64,000 nt of DNA from Notoacmeibacter ruber (GTDB lineage Bacteria; Pseudomonadota; Alphaproteobacteria; Rhizobiales; Rhizobiaceae), in the NCBI RefSeq assembly GCF_003668555.1, contig NZ_RCWN01000001.1, positions 682,001 through 746,000 of the forward strand, read 5' to 3'. Shown one piece after another: positions 56,116-64,000 of the stretch. Every line of letters starts with the position of its first letter. Position 1 is the first letter of the stretch. The notes under the pieces were generated by a model. The model did no database searches and was not told the origin of the DNA. It was given only the letters and a program-made list of their open reading frames with translations. The translations under genes and the position numbers were made by a program.

Positions 56116-57405
56116 ATGCGTATCGGCGGACGACTGGCGGCGGCTATCGAAATTCTGGAAGACATGCAGGCGCGGCATCGACCGGCGGCGGAGGCGTTGC
56201 GCGATTGGGGAGCATCGCATCGCTTTGCCGGAGCAGGCGATCGCGCGGCGATCGGCAACATCGTCTATGACGGCTTGCGGCACCGTGCCATGAGCCGCTG
56301 GCGCTTCGGCGCTGATACGGCAAGGGCCGACGCGTTTGGTGCGCTCCTGTCGGGCTTTGGCCTCGGGGTGGAGGAGATCGCATCGAAACTGGAGGGCGAT
56401 CGCTTTGCGCCCGAGACGATGACGGACGGGGAGATCGAGCGCTGGCGGGGCAGTGATCCGCGCTCGGCGCCGCCCGATATTCGCGCGAACGTGCCGGGCT
56501 GGTCCGAGACCTTTTTCCTGGAGGGATTTGGCGAGGATTGGGTCAATGAGGCTTCGGCGCTTTCGACCCGACCGCCGGTCGATTTGCGGGTGAACACGCT
56601 CAAAGCCGATGGCGAAAAGGTCGAACGGGCCTTGGCGAAGGATGGTGTCCGCCGCACCGCCATTGCGCGCAATGGTCTGCGTATTCCGCCGGTGGACGGG
56701 TTCGGTCGGCACCCCAATGTGCAGGCAACGCCCGAATTTCAGAAGGGCTGGTTCGAGATTCAGGACGAGGGCAGCCAGATCGTATCCGATCTGATTTTCG
56801 CGCAGCAGAAAGAACAGATTCTCGACTTCTGTGCGGGCGGCGGCGGCAAGACACTGGCCATGGCAGCGGCGATGGATAATCGCGGGCAGATCCATGCGTA
56901 TGACGCCGATCGCGGTCGCCTTGCCCCTATTGTGGAGCGGCTCAAGCGTTCCGGCGTGCGCAATGTGCAGGTTCACTCCGATCGCTCATCGCTCGATGCG
57001 TTGAAAGGAAAGATGGATCGCGTCGTCGTCGATGCGCCCTGCACGGGTTCGGGGACGTGGCGGCGAAAGCCCGATGCGAAATGGCGGCTGACCGAAGCTC
57101 AGCTTCGCACGCGCCAGGCCGAGCAGTCCGCCATCCTCGACGAAGCATCGGCTTTCGTTCGCCCCGGCGGCTATCTGGTCTACATTACCTGCTCCATGTT
57201 CCGCGCCGAAAACGAGGAACAGGTCTACGCATTCGGCGAGCGCAACGAAGAATGGGACCTGCTCTCTGCCGGTGAGGTATGGCAGGATCTGTTCGGCTTC
57301 GACAAACCGTCGCCGTGGAGCGAGGATCTGAACTGCATTACGTTGACGCCGGCTGCGACAAATACGGACGGGTTCTTCTTTGCAGTGATGCAAAAGCTCT
57401 CCTAG
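56116..57405 (+). CDS. rsmB: RsmB-like RNA (cytosine-C5)-methyltransferase
   Basis: A 429-residue Nol1/Nop2/Sun family SAM enzyme. N-terminal NusB-like helical part (AGAGDRAAIGNIVYDGLRHR). FEIQDEGSQIVSDLIFAQQK leads to the SAM motif ILDFCAGGGGKTLAMAAAM, DRVVVDAPCTGSGTWRRKPD carries the release Cys of motif IV, and YITCSMFRAENEEQV the nucleophile Cys of motif VI. RsmB modifies 16S rRNA; other RNA targets are possible. Confidence 0.88.
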   Translation: MRIGGRLAAAIEILEDMQARHRPAAEALRDWGASHRFAGAGDRAAIGNIVYDGLRHRAMSRWRFGADTARADAFGALLSGFGLGVEEIASKLEGDRFAPETMTDGEIERWRGSDPRSAPPDIRANVPGWSETFFLEGFGEDWVNEASALSTRPPVDLRVNTLKADGEKVERALAKDGVRRTAIARNGLRIPPVDGFGRHPNVQATPEFQKGWFEIQDEGSQIVSDLIFAQQKEQILDFCAGGGGKTLAMAAAMDNRGQIHAYDADRGRLAPIVERLKRSGVRNVQVHSDRSSLDALKGKMDRVVVDAPCTGSGTWRRKPDAKWRLTEAQLRTRQAEQSAILDEASAFVRPGGYLVYITCSMFRAENEEQVYAFGERNEEWDLLSAGEVWQDLFGFDKPSPWSEDLNCITLTPAATNTDGFFFAVMQKLS

Positions 57406-57432
57406 CGGCTGCGGCCATTGCATCGGTTGAAC

Positions 57433-58323
57433 ATGGTCAAAGCAGAGCAACACAAACACTGGATCGCCTCTGATGGCCGAGTGGGTTTTGAGGGCTCGCC
57501 TTCTGCTCTGTTCCCCTATTGGAGCTTCACGAAGACAGCGATAGCGATCTGCGCGCTCAGGCTGGCAGATCAAGGTACGGTCGAACTCGATGCGCCGCTT
57601 CCCGGCTGGCAGTTCACGCTTCGCCAGCTTCTGCAGCACACCGCTGGGTTACCTGATTATTACGCCCTCCCTGACTATCGACGGGACGTATCGCAGGGCA
57701 AGCCGCCATGGGCGGTCGATGATTTGCTGGAGAGGTCATTGGCGCAAGGCATGTTGTTTGCGCCGGGCGAGGGGTGGACCTATTCTAATGTCGGTTATCT
57801 GCTGGCACGCAAGCACATCGAAAAGAGGGCCGGACAAAGCCTCGCCGCGCTCGTGCGGAGATTCATTTCCGAACCACTTGCGCTGGAGAGTCTCGGTCTT
57901 GCCACAACGCAGGCCGATTTCGAAAAACTGCACTGGGATGAGGCGTCGCTCTATCATCCGGGCTGGGTCTATCATGGGTGCCTGACGGGCACCGCCGAAG
58001 ACGCCGCCGGCATGTTGCAGGGCCTTATGGCAGGGGAACTTCTCGGCCGGGAGCGATTGGAAGAGATGCTTGCAACCCATCCTGTCGGAGGCGCCATTCC
58101 GGGGCGGCCTTTTACGGAATGCGGCTATGGTCTTGGTTTGATGAGCGGCCGTGCCGGCGCGGCTGGCCGCATGATCGGTCATTCCGGTGGCGGACCGTTT
58201 GCGGTCAACGCCGTCTATCATTTTCCGGACAGGCCGGTACCGGTGACTGTCGCATGTTTTACGGCGGGGCCGGACGAGGGTGTGCCGGAACATGCGGTGG
58301 CCCGCATCGCCCTATCATTTTAA
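57433..58323 (+). CDS. Serine hydrolase, beta-lactamase/class C-like fold
   Basis: A 296-residue protein with the SxxK motif in YWSFTKTAIA (S31, K34), the YxN motif in GWTYSNVGYL, and HSGGGPF replacing KTG near the end. No signal peptide, so probably cytoplasmic, unlike secreted beta-lactamases. Members include esterases and D-aminopeptidases; substrate unknown. The frame also allows a TTG start at 57418. Confidence 0.8.
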   Translation: MVKAEQHKHWIASDGRVGFEGSPSALFPYWSFTKTAIAICALRLADQGTVELDAPLPGWQFTLRQLLQHTAGLPDYYALPDYRRDVSQGKPPWAVDDLLERSLAQGMLFAPGEGWTYSNVGYLLARKHIEKRAGQSLAALVRRFISEPLALESLGLATTQADFEKLHWDEASLYHPGWVYHGCLTGTAEDAAGMLQGLMAGELLGRERLEEMLATHPVGGAIPGRPFTECGYGLGLMSGRAGAAGRMIGHSGGGPFAVNAVYHFPDRPVPVTVACFTAGPDEGVPEHAVARIALSF

Positions 58324-58337
58324 CGCGATCGACTGTG

Positions 58338-58838
58338 ATGTTTTCGCTTGAAGAGACAAGGCCTCAGGCTAGGTTGGCAATCATGATGAGCACTTGGATT
58401 ACCTACGGCCTATTTCTTCTGGTGACCCTCGGCGGCGGCCTCCTGATCGGCTCGCAGACCGATACCGGCACCTGGTATCAATCGCTAAACAAACCGTCCT
58501 TCACGCCGCCGAACTGGCTGTTCCCTGTCGCCTGGACGATCCTTTACGTGCTGGTCGGGATTGCAGGCGCTCGCACCTTCCTGCGCGCACCGACAAGCGC
58601 CGCGATGGGGATCTGGGTGGTCCAGCTTCTGCTCAACTTTGCATGGACGCCGGTCTTCTTCATGGCGCACCGGCCCAGTCAGGCGCTGATCGTGATCGGC
58701 TTGCTGCTCATTTCAATCCTGGCCTTCATCATCCTGAGATGGACGCCGGATCGCATCGCCGCCATTCTCTTCCTGCCCTATGCGGTCTGGGTGGCCTATG
58801 CCACGGCGCTGAACGCGACAATTGCGGTGAACAACTGA
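58338..58838 (+). CDS. tspO: TspO/MBR-family membrane protein
   Basis: A 166-residue five-helix protein. The family motif NKPSFTPPNWLFPVAWTILY is intact, and LLLNFAWTPVFFMAHRPSQA matches the W-x-P-x-F-F region. TspO proteins bind porphyrins and tune stress and photosynthesis responses. Internal ATGs at 58383 and 58386 would remove a leader not found in short homologues. 14 bp after the serine hydrolase; the next gene starts 5 bp later. Confidence 0.88.
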   Translation: MFSLEETRPQARLAIMMSTWITYGLFLLVTLGGGLLIGSQTDTGTWYQSLNKPSFTPPNWLFPVAWTILYVLVGIAGARTFLRAPTSAAMGIWVVQLLLNFAWTPVFFMAHRPSQALIVIGLLLISILAFIILRWTPDRIAAILFLPYAVWVAYATALNATIAVNN

Positions 58839-58843
58839 TCGCG

Positions 58844-59488
58844 ATGGCCGACCCCTCCGCTCTTCTGAAGGACGTCGCTGGCAAGCGAGTTCTCTACGTC
58901 ATGGCGACTGAACAGGAATACGGTGACGAGTTGCGCTCGCTCTTCACACCTTTGCGGACGGGTGTGGGACCCGTTGAAGCCGCTCTCGGATTGGCGGTCG
59001 GCTTAGCGCGACTGGCTCACTCCTTCCAATTGCCTGATCTGATCGTGTCGATCGGCTCAGCCGGTAGCCAGCGCCTGGAGCAGGGCGAGGTCTATCAGGT
59101 TTCATCTGTCGCCTATCGCGACATGGATGCCAGCGCGCTGGGTTTTCCGAAGGGCGAGACGCCGTTTCTTGATCTTCCGCCCATCATGCCACTGCCATTC
59201 TCCGTTGCCGATATTCCCAGTGCAACGCTATCGACCGGAGCCAATATTGTCTCCGGCGCGGATTATGACGGGATCGATGCCGATCTGGTCGACATGGAGA
59301 CATTTGCCCATCTGCGCGCTGCCATGCAGTTCGACGTGCCCTTGGTCGGCCTTCGCGGCGTATCGGACGGGGCTGAAGAACTGCGCCATTTCGACGATTG
59401 GACGAGACTTCTACCCATATTGGACATGAAACTCGCCAGCGCGGTGAATGGTGTTGAGAAATCGATCCGCGACGGAATGCTCGCCTGA
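58844..59488 (+). CDS. 5'-methylthioadenosine/S-adenosylhomocysteine nucleosidase-like
   Basis: A 214-residue PNP/UDP-phosphorylase fold protein: VLYVMATEQEYGDELRSLF at the start, TGVGPVEAALGLAVGLARL for the phosphate/base loop, LIVSIGSAGSQRLEQGEVYQ, and ADLVDMETFAHLRAAMQF with the ribose-binding Met-Glu, then GLRGVSDGAEEL with the catalytic Asp. It cleaves MTA/SAH to adenine and ribosyl products. Shorter than E. coli Mtn (232). Confidence 0.83.
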   Translation: MADPSALLKDVAGKRVLYVMATEQEYGDELRSLFTPLRTGVGPVEAALGLAVGLARLAHSFQLPDLIVSIGSAGSQRLEQGEVYQVSSVAYRDMDASALGFPKGETPFLDLPPIMPLPFSVADIPSATLSTGANIVSGADYDGIDADLVDMETFAHLRAAMQFDVPLVGLRGVSDGAEELRHFDDWTRLLPILDMKLASAVNGVEKSIRDGMLA

Positions 59489-59489
59489 G

Positions 59490-59520
59490 GCGACGAGACA
59501 GCAAACCGCTGTCTCGTCGC
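59490..59520. terminator. Bidirectional terminator-like hairpin
   Basis: 13-bp perfect stem (GCGACGAGACAGC and complement) with loop AAACC, directly after the nucleosidase stop and before the converging DUF892 gene. Confidence 0.72.
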
Positions 59521-59538
59521 GCTGCCGGTCTGGCCGTA

Positions 59539-60033
59539 TCAGCCTTTGGCTTTTTCGTTCAACCGCTCTTCAGCGAGAGCCGTCAGCTTTTCGTCCGCAC
59601 TGTCTTCTTCGCTGAGCGTATCTCTCAGGAGATTCTTGATCTCCTTGTCGAGATCGAGTTCGGTCGCCCACGTGATGAGCGTGCCGTAGCGCGTGATCTC
59701 ATAGTGTTCGACAGCCTGGGCACAGGAGACGATGGCCGCATCGCGTGTGGACTTGTCATCGATCTCGGATAGCAGTTCGCCAGCTTCCTCGACGATGCCT
59801 TCAATGGCCGGGCACTCTTCGCCTTCCGCCTTCTTGCCGAGGATCTTGAACACCGATTTCAGTCGCTCGATCTGCTCCTCGGTTTCCTTGCGATGGTCTT
59901 TCAACGCGGTTTTCAGCTTGGTGCTGCTTGCCTTCTCGATCATGTCGGGAAGGTGCTTGTGAATATGATTTTCTGCGAAATAGATGTCCTTTAGCGTGTG
60001 CTCGAAGAGATCTTCCAGATTGGAAATCGACAT
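59539..60033 (-). CDS. DUF892 (YciE/YciF-like) ferritin-like protein
   Basis: A 164-residue all-helical protein: [60 protein letters not shown]. Glu and His residues at ferritin-like positions suggest a di-metal four-helix bundle. Family members are stress induced, with unclear function. Start at 60033; the frame runs 24 codons further without conservation. Divergent from guaA. Confidence 0.87.
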   Translation of the reverse strand: MSISNLEDLFEHTLKDIYFAENHIHKHLPDMIEKASSTKLKTALKDHRKETEEQIERLKSVFKILGKKAEGEECPAIEGIVEEAGELLSEIDDKSTRDAAIVSCAQAVEHYEITRYGTLITWATELDLDKEIKNLLRDTLSEEDSADEKLTALAEERLNEKAKG

Positions 60034-60220
60034 GGGGGCATACCTTTCAATGGATCTGGCAGCGCCTCTCACGGCCCGCCGCGGTGGTAACGGGCAGAAG
60101 GGCAAACATTTCCCTTTCCGGCGGATTGATTTATGTCACTCCCGCGCAAAGCCGGGGATGGTGCGGAAGACGGCGCTCTATTGCGTTGCACCTTGCTCCC
60201 CGATCGGATACGGCCTTGCC

Positions 60221-61783
60221 ATGACAGAGACAGCCCATCCCGATACCGTCCTCATTATCGATTTCGGCAGCCAGGTGACGCAGCTGATTGCAAGGCGCGT
60301 GCGTGAAGCCGGCGTCTATTCCGAGATCGTGCCGTTTCAGAGCGCCGAAGAAGGCTTTCGCCGGCTGAAACCCAAGGCCGTCATCCTTTCGGGCGGCCCG
60401 GCCTCGGCTGCGGAAGCCGATAGCCCACGTGCACCTGATGCGATTTTCGAAGCCGGCGTGCCGGTCCTTGGCATCTGCTACGGCCAGCAGACGCTCTGCG
60501 TGCAATTGGGCGGCGCGGTGGAGGGCGGTCATCACCGCGAGTTCGGCCGCGCTTTCGTTGAGGTTTTGAAGCCTTCGCCTCTCTTTGAAGGCGTCTGGGA
60601 GACCGGTCAGAAGCATCAGGTCTGGATGAGCCACGGCGACCGCGTCACGCGTCTGCCGGAGGGGTTTGAGGTCATCGCAGCTTCGCCCAACGCGCCGCTC
60701 GCGGCGACGGCCGATGAGGCGCGCAACTATTACGCCGTCCAGTTCCACCCCGAAGTGGTGCATACGCCCGATGGCGCACGGCTCCTTTCCAACTTCGTTC
60801 ACAAGATCGCCGGATTGAAGGGCGACTGGACCATGGCCGCTTACAGGGATCAGGCAATTGCCGCGATCCGGGAGCAGGTCGGCGACGGCAAGGTTATCTG
60901 CGGTCTGTCCGGCGGCGTCGATTCATCCGTCGCCGCGCTTCTCATCCATGAAGCCATCGGCGACCAGCTGACCTGCATTCTAGTCGACCACGGCCTGCTG
61001 CGAAAGGACGAAGCGGCGCAAGTCGTCGAGATGTTCCGCGGCCACTACAATATTCCGCTGGTTCATGTGGATGCGTCGGACACGTTCATTGGCGCGCTGG
61101 AAGGCGAAGCCGACCCGGAAAAAAAGCGCAAGACCATCGGCAAGCTCTTCATCGATGTCTTCGAAGCCGAAGCGAAGAAGGTCGGCGGAGCGGACTTCCT
61201 GGCGCAGGGTACGCTCTATCCGGATGTGATCGAAAGCGTCTCGTTCACCGGCGGGCCTTCCGTCACGATCAAGAGCCATCACAATGTTGGCGGTTTGCCC
61301 GAGCGCATGAACATGAAGCTGGTCGAGCCGCTGCGCGAACTCTTCAAGGATGAGGTCCGTGAGCTTGGCAAGGAGCTGGGTCTGCCTGAGAGCTTCATCG
61401 GCCGCCATCCCTTCCCGGGACCGGGCCTTGCCATTCGCCTGCCGGGCGGCGTGACGCGCGACAAGATCCGCATTCTGCAGGAGGCCGACGCGATCTATCT
61501 CGACGAGATCCGCAAGGCCGGCCTTTACGACGCGATCTGGCAGGCTTTCGCGGTTCTGCTGCCGGTGCAGACCGTCGGCGTCATGGGAGACGGCCGCACT
61601 TATGAATTCGTCTGTGCGCTGCGCGCCGTGACCTCGGTCGATGGCATGACAGCCGATTTCTATCCGTTCGACATGGAATTTCTCGGCAATGCCGCGACGC
61701 GCATCATCAACGAGGTGCGCGGCATCAACCGGGTCGTCTATGACGTGACTTCCAAGCCCCCCGGCACGATTGAGTGGGAGTGA
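60221..61783 (+). CDS. guaA: GMP synthase (glutamine-hydrolysing)
   Basis: A 520-residue enzyme making GMP from XMP. Class I glutaminase domain: [32 protein letters not shown] with Cys86, and [13 protein letters not shown] with the catalytic His and Glu. ATP pyrophosphatase domain: [21 protein letters not shown]-loop. C-terminal dimerisation domain ends [22 protein letters not shown] at 60221 chosen; the frame is open upstream to 59984 without similarity. Confidence 0.97.
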   Translation: MTETAHPDTVLIIDFGSQVTQLIARRVREAGVYSEIVPFQSAEEGFRRLKPKAVILSGGPASAAEADSPRAPDAIFEAGVPVLGICYGQQTLCVQLGGAVEGGHHREFGRAFVEVLKPSPLFEGVWETGQKHQVWMSHGDRVTRLPEGFEVIAASPNAPLAATADEARNYYAVQFHPEVVHTPDGARLLSNFVHKIAGLKGDWTMAAYRDQAIAAIREQVGDGKVICGLSGGVDSSVAALLIHEAIGDQLTCILVDHGLLRKDEAAQVVEMFRGHYNIPLVHVDASDTFIGALEGEADPEKKRKTIGKLFIDVFEAEAKKVGGADFLAQGTLYPDVIESVSFTGGPSVTIKSHHNVGGLPERMNMKLVEPLRELFKDEVRELGKELGLPESFIGRHPFPGPGLAIRLPGGVTRDKIRILQEADAIYLDEIRKAGLYDAIWQAFAVLLPVQTVGVMGDGRTYEFVCALRAVTSVDGMTADFYPFDMEFLGNAATRIINEVRGINRVVYDVTSKPPGTIEWE

Positions 61784-61799
61784 AGAACGAGCCTTAGCA

Positions 61800-63140
61800 A
61801 TGGCGAAAAACTCCTCCCTCGGCCTGATGGAGCGTTCGGGTAGTTGCTCGATTTCACGGGAGGTAATGGAGGAGCGAGTTGATCGCCTGCAACGCGCGGC
61901 GTTTACGTATTTTCTGGATTATGGAGACGAAACGACTGGCCTCGTGCTGGATCAGTCTGCCAATCCCGAGATTTGCTCCATCGCCTCCGTGGGCTTCTTT
62001 CTCACCTGTCTGCCCGTTGCGGTGGAGCGCGGATGGATCGGTCGACGCGAGGCGGCTCGCCGCGCAGCAAAAATCATTCAGTTTTTCCGAGAGGCCCCGC
62101 AGGGGGCGGCGCCTGACGCGACGGGCCATCACGGTTTCTTCTATCATTTTCTTGATGTGAAGACCGGAAAGCGCGCCTGGAAATCCGAACTCTCGACGAT
62201 TGATACCGCGCTTCTGCTCGCCGGGGTCGAGACGGCACGTGTCTATTTCGACGGAAATGACAGCGACGAGCGCGTCATTCGCAACGCCGGACTGGAGCTG
62301 ATCGAAAATGTCGAATGGAGATGGATGGTCGACAAGGAAGGCTTTGTAAACAAGGCCTGGAAGCCGAAGCGGGGATTTTTCGGCGGCGATTGGGAGCATT
62401 ACAGCGAAGCGCAGATCATGTACGTCCTGGCTGCCGCTTCGGAGGAGTACTCCATTCCCGCAGCGAGCTACCATCGGATGACCGAGCGCTATGACTGGCG
62501 CAAAACATACGGCCTCGACTGGATCGCGGCGGCCCCGCTCTTCATTCATCTCTTTTCGCAGGTCTGGATCGATTTTCGTGCATTGAACGATGGACACTGT
62601 GGGCCGGCCGATCTCGACTATTTTGAAAACACCCGTCGCGCGATTGCGATTCAGCGCGCTTACGCAGACCAAAACCCAAAGGGCTGGCTCGGTTATGAGC
62701 AGGACGTATGGGGCTTGTCGGCCTGTGCCGGACCGAGGGGACGCCAGCGCACCCTCGATGGGCGGCGCTGTTGGTTTCGGGGCTATGAAGCGCGGGGTGT
62801 GCCCGATGGGCCAGACGATGGCACGCTGGTGCCCTGGGGGCCGCTGGCCTGCTACGCCCACGAGCCAGAAGCCGCTCTCGCCGGCACTGCGGCGGTTCTC
62901 GCGCGATATCCGGCTGTGCTTAAGGAAGACCGGTTCGTTGGCAGCTTCAATCCATCTCTGCCAGGCGAAGGGGCCGATTACTGGACCTGCGACAGCCTGT
63001 TCGGCATCGATCAGGGCCTGCTCGTGACGATGATCGAAAATGGACGAACCGGCCTTGTCTGGAAGCTGGCTCAGCGTTCTGACGTTTTCATCAATGGGCT
63101 GCGTAGCCTTGGCTTTTCCGGCGGATGGCTCAAGGCCTGA
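61800..63140 (+). CDS. Glucoamylase-family (PF10091-type) protein
   Basis: A 446-residue (alpha/alpha)6-barrel-like protein: RAAFTYFLDYGDETTGLVLD, GHHGFFYHFLDVKTGKRAWK, SELSTIDTALLLAGVETARV, ENTRRAIAIQRAYADQNPKG and GYEQDVWGLSACAGPRG are typical of the glycoamylase domain also found at the ends of cyclic-glucan synthases. No signal peptide is evident. It starts within 17 bp of the guaA stop. An ATG at 61866 behind GGGAGG is an alternative start, though its spacing is short. Substrate probably a beta- or alpha-glucan; not determined. Confidence 0.8.
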   Translation: MAKNSSLGLMERSGSCSISREVMEERVDRLQRAAFTYFLDYGDETTGLVLDQSANPEICSIASVGFFLTCLPVAVERGWIGRREAARRAAKIIQFFREAPQGAAPDATGHHGFFYHFLDVKTGKRAWKSELSTIDTALLLAGVETARVYFDGNDSDERVIRNAGLELIENVEWRWMVDKEGFVNKAWKPKRGFFGGDWEHYSEAQIMYVLAAASEEYSIPAASYHRMTERYDWRKTYGLDWIAAAPLFIHLFSQVWIDFRALNDGHCGPADLDYFENTRRAIAIQRAYADQNPKGWLGYEQDVWGLSACAGPRGRQRTLDGRRCWFRGYEARGVPDGPDDGTLVPWGPLACYAHEPEAALAGTAAVLARYPAVLKEDRFVGSFNPSLPGEGADYWTCDSLFGIDQGLLVTMIENGRTGLVWKLAQRSDVFINGLRSLGFSGGWLKA

Positions 63141-63169
63141 TGCACCTTCGGGCGAGTCAGCCCTTCCGC

Positions 63170-64000
63170 TCAGGATCGGGGATCCGAAAACGGTTCGCAC
63201 GCTTCCCCCGAGCCCTTTGACCAGAAAATATCGCGGTTTGCTTTGACGAGATCGGAAATGAAGCTCATGACGGTCTGGATCCGGGCTGACTCCCGCGCAT
63301 CGACATGAGCCATGATCCAGAAGGTCCGGACGATCTCGATCGCCTCCGGTAGCACCCGTACGAGATCGGGCGAGGAGCGCGCCATGAAGTCGGGAAGAAT
63401 GCAAAGTCCCGCGCCGCTTCGCGTTGCCGCCAATTGGGCAAACAGGTTCGAACTGGAAAGCCGAGGGACAAGGCTTTCGCCGACATCCTTCACGTAGTCC
63501 AGCTTCGGCGTGAAGACGAGTTCCGGGATATAGCCGATCAGGGGGTGGGACGAGAGGTCTTCCCGCCGTGCGATCGTTGGTGCTTCGGCGAGATAGGAGC
63601 GCGCGGCATAGACATGCAGCGTGTAGTCAACGAGCTTTCGCGAAAACAGACGCCCCTTGTCGGGCCGTTCCAAGCCGATCGCGATGTCGGCCTCGCGCTT
63701 CGAAAGGCTGAAAATTCGTGGCATTGCCACGATTTGCAGCTCCAATTGCGGATGCCGTCGGCTGAGTTCGCCGAGATGCGGCGCAAGGAAAAAGGCGCCG
63801 AACCCGTCCGGTGCGCCGATCCGCACCGCGCCGCTCAACGCATATTTTTCACCGGCAATATCGTTATGGATGGCGGCTGCCGCGCTTTCCATCGTTTCGG
63901 TCTGGAAGAGGAGCCTTTCACCCGCATCGGTCAGGGAATAGCCGCGCGGTGAACGGTTGAAAAGGTCGGCGCCGAGCGTCTCCTCAAGGGTCCGGATATG
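63170..64000 (-). CDS. LysR-family regulator, truncated by the window edge
   Basis: 277 residues are visible, beginning inside the HTH (TLEETLGADLFNRSPRGYSL, TDAGERLLFQTETM) and running to the C-terminus of the effector domain (VRIGAPDGFGAFFLAPHLGE, LVDYTLHVYAARSYLAEAPT). The start lies beyond 64000. A Met 37 residues in is internal. Convergent with the glucoamylase gene; target unknown. Confidence 0.88.
   Translation of the reverse strand, partial: HIRTLEETLGADLFNRSPRGYSLTDAGERLLFQTETMESAAAAIHNDIAGEKYALSGAVRIGAPDGFGAFFLAPHLGELSRRHPQLELQIVAMPRIFSLSKREADIAIGLERPDKGRLFSRKLVDYTLHVYAARSYLAEAPTIARREDLSSHPLIGYIPELVFTPKLDYVKDVGESLVPRLSSSNLFAQLAATRSGAGLCILPDFMARSSPDLVRVLPEAIEIVRTFWIMAHVDARESARIQTVMSFISDLVKANRDIFWSKGSGEACEPFSDPRS

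Noticed and set aside
61854..63404. Minus-strand 516-codon frame
   Set aside because: Antisense of the glucoamylase-family gene; low-complexity translation with no family pattern.

Overview
The window looks like the chromosome of a high-GC alphaproteobacterium of the Rhizobiales type. This rests on gene content seen here: acdS with a divergent Lrp-type regulator, a guaB/rsmB/guaA neighbourhood, an oxyR-katA-katG block, a TAXI solute receptor, TspO and a DUF892 protein. No rRNA gene is present, so the placement is by gene content only.

Layout. (1) 1-2150: remains of a filamentous-haemagglutinin/CdiA-like gene, frameshifted and running off the left edge, then a decayed IS3 relic. (2) 2155-7795: RidA, a DadA-like FAD oxidoreductase, an Lrp regulator (AcdR-like), ACC deaminase (AcdS) and an MdeB-like/AceE-like ketoacid dehydrogenase E1. 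Together these read as deamination of an amino acid to 2-ketobutyrate followed by its oxidation. (3) 7983-15390: a LysR regulator divergent from an M20 deacylase and a dipeptide-type ABC importer (receptor, two permeases, fused double ATPase).

(4) 15647-42247: a genomic island of about 26.6 kb. An 18-bp direct repeat of the 3' end of tRNA-Gln(CUG) marks both ends, and a 646-aa tyrosine recombinase lies beside the tRNA. The left arm carries ParA plus a small basic partner, then a tight unknown operon (330 aa, 88 aa, 40 aa and a soluble FtsH-like AAA+/HEXXH protease), with related 8-bp tandem repeats on both sides. The middle is a surface-polysaccharide locus: a Wzy-like polymerase, a pyruvyltransferase-like protein, a GT4 enzyme, a Wzx-like flippase, and fnlA-fnlB-fnlC-wbuB-like genes for UDP-L-FucNAc synthesis and transfer. 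Around it sits a pile of nested insertion sequences (IS5, IS3 interrupted by IS110, another IS3, IS66 patched with an IS3 fragment). A second tyrosine recombinase is on the right.

(5) 42512-64000: housekeeping chromosome, mostly tightly packed: ppx/gppA, rlmE, an MFS pump, guaB, a MAPEG protein, a sugar dehydrogenase, oxyR/katA/katG, a TAXI receptor, rsmB, a serine hydrolase, tspO, an MTA/SAH nucleosidase, a DUF892 protein, guaA, a glucoamylase-family protein and a partial LysR gene at the right edge.

The best candidates for new biology are the ParA-to-AAA-protease module of the island, the acdS/MdeB-like E1 operon, and possible bridge-RNA loci in the IS110 element.
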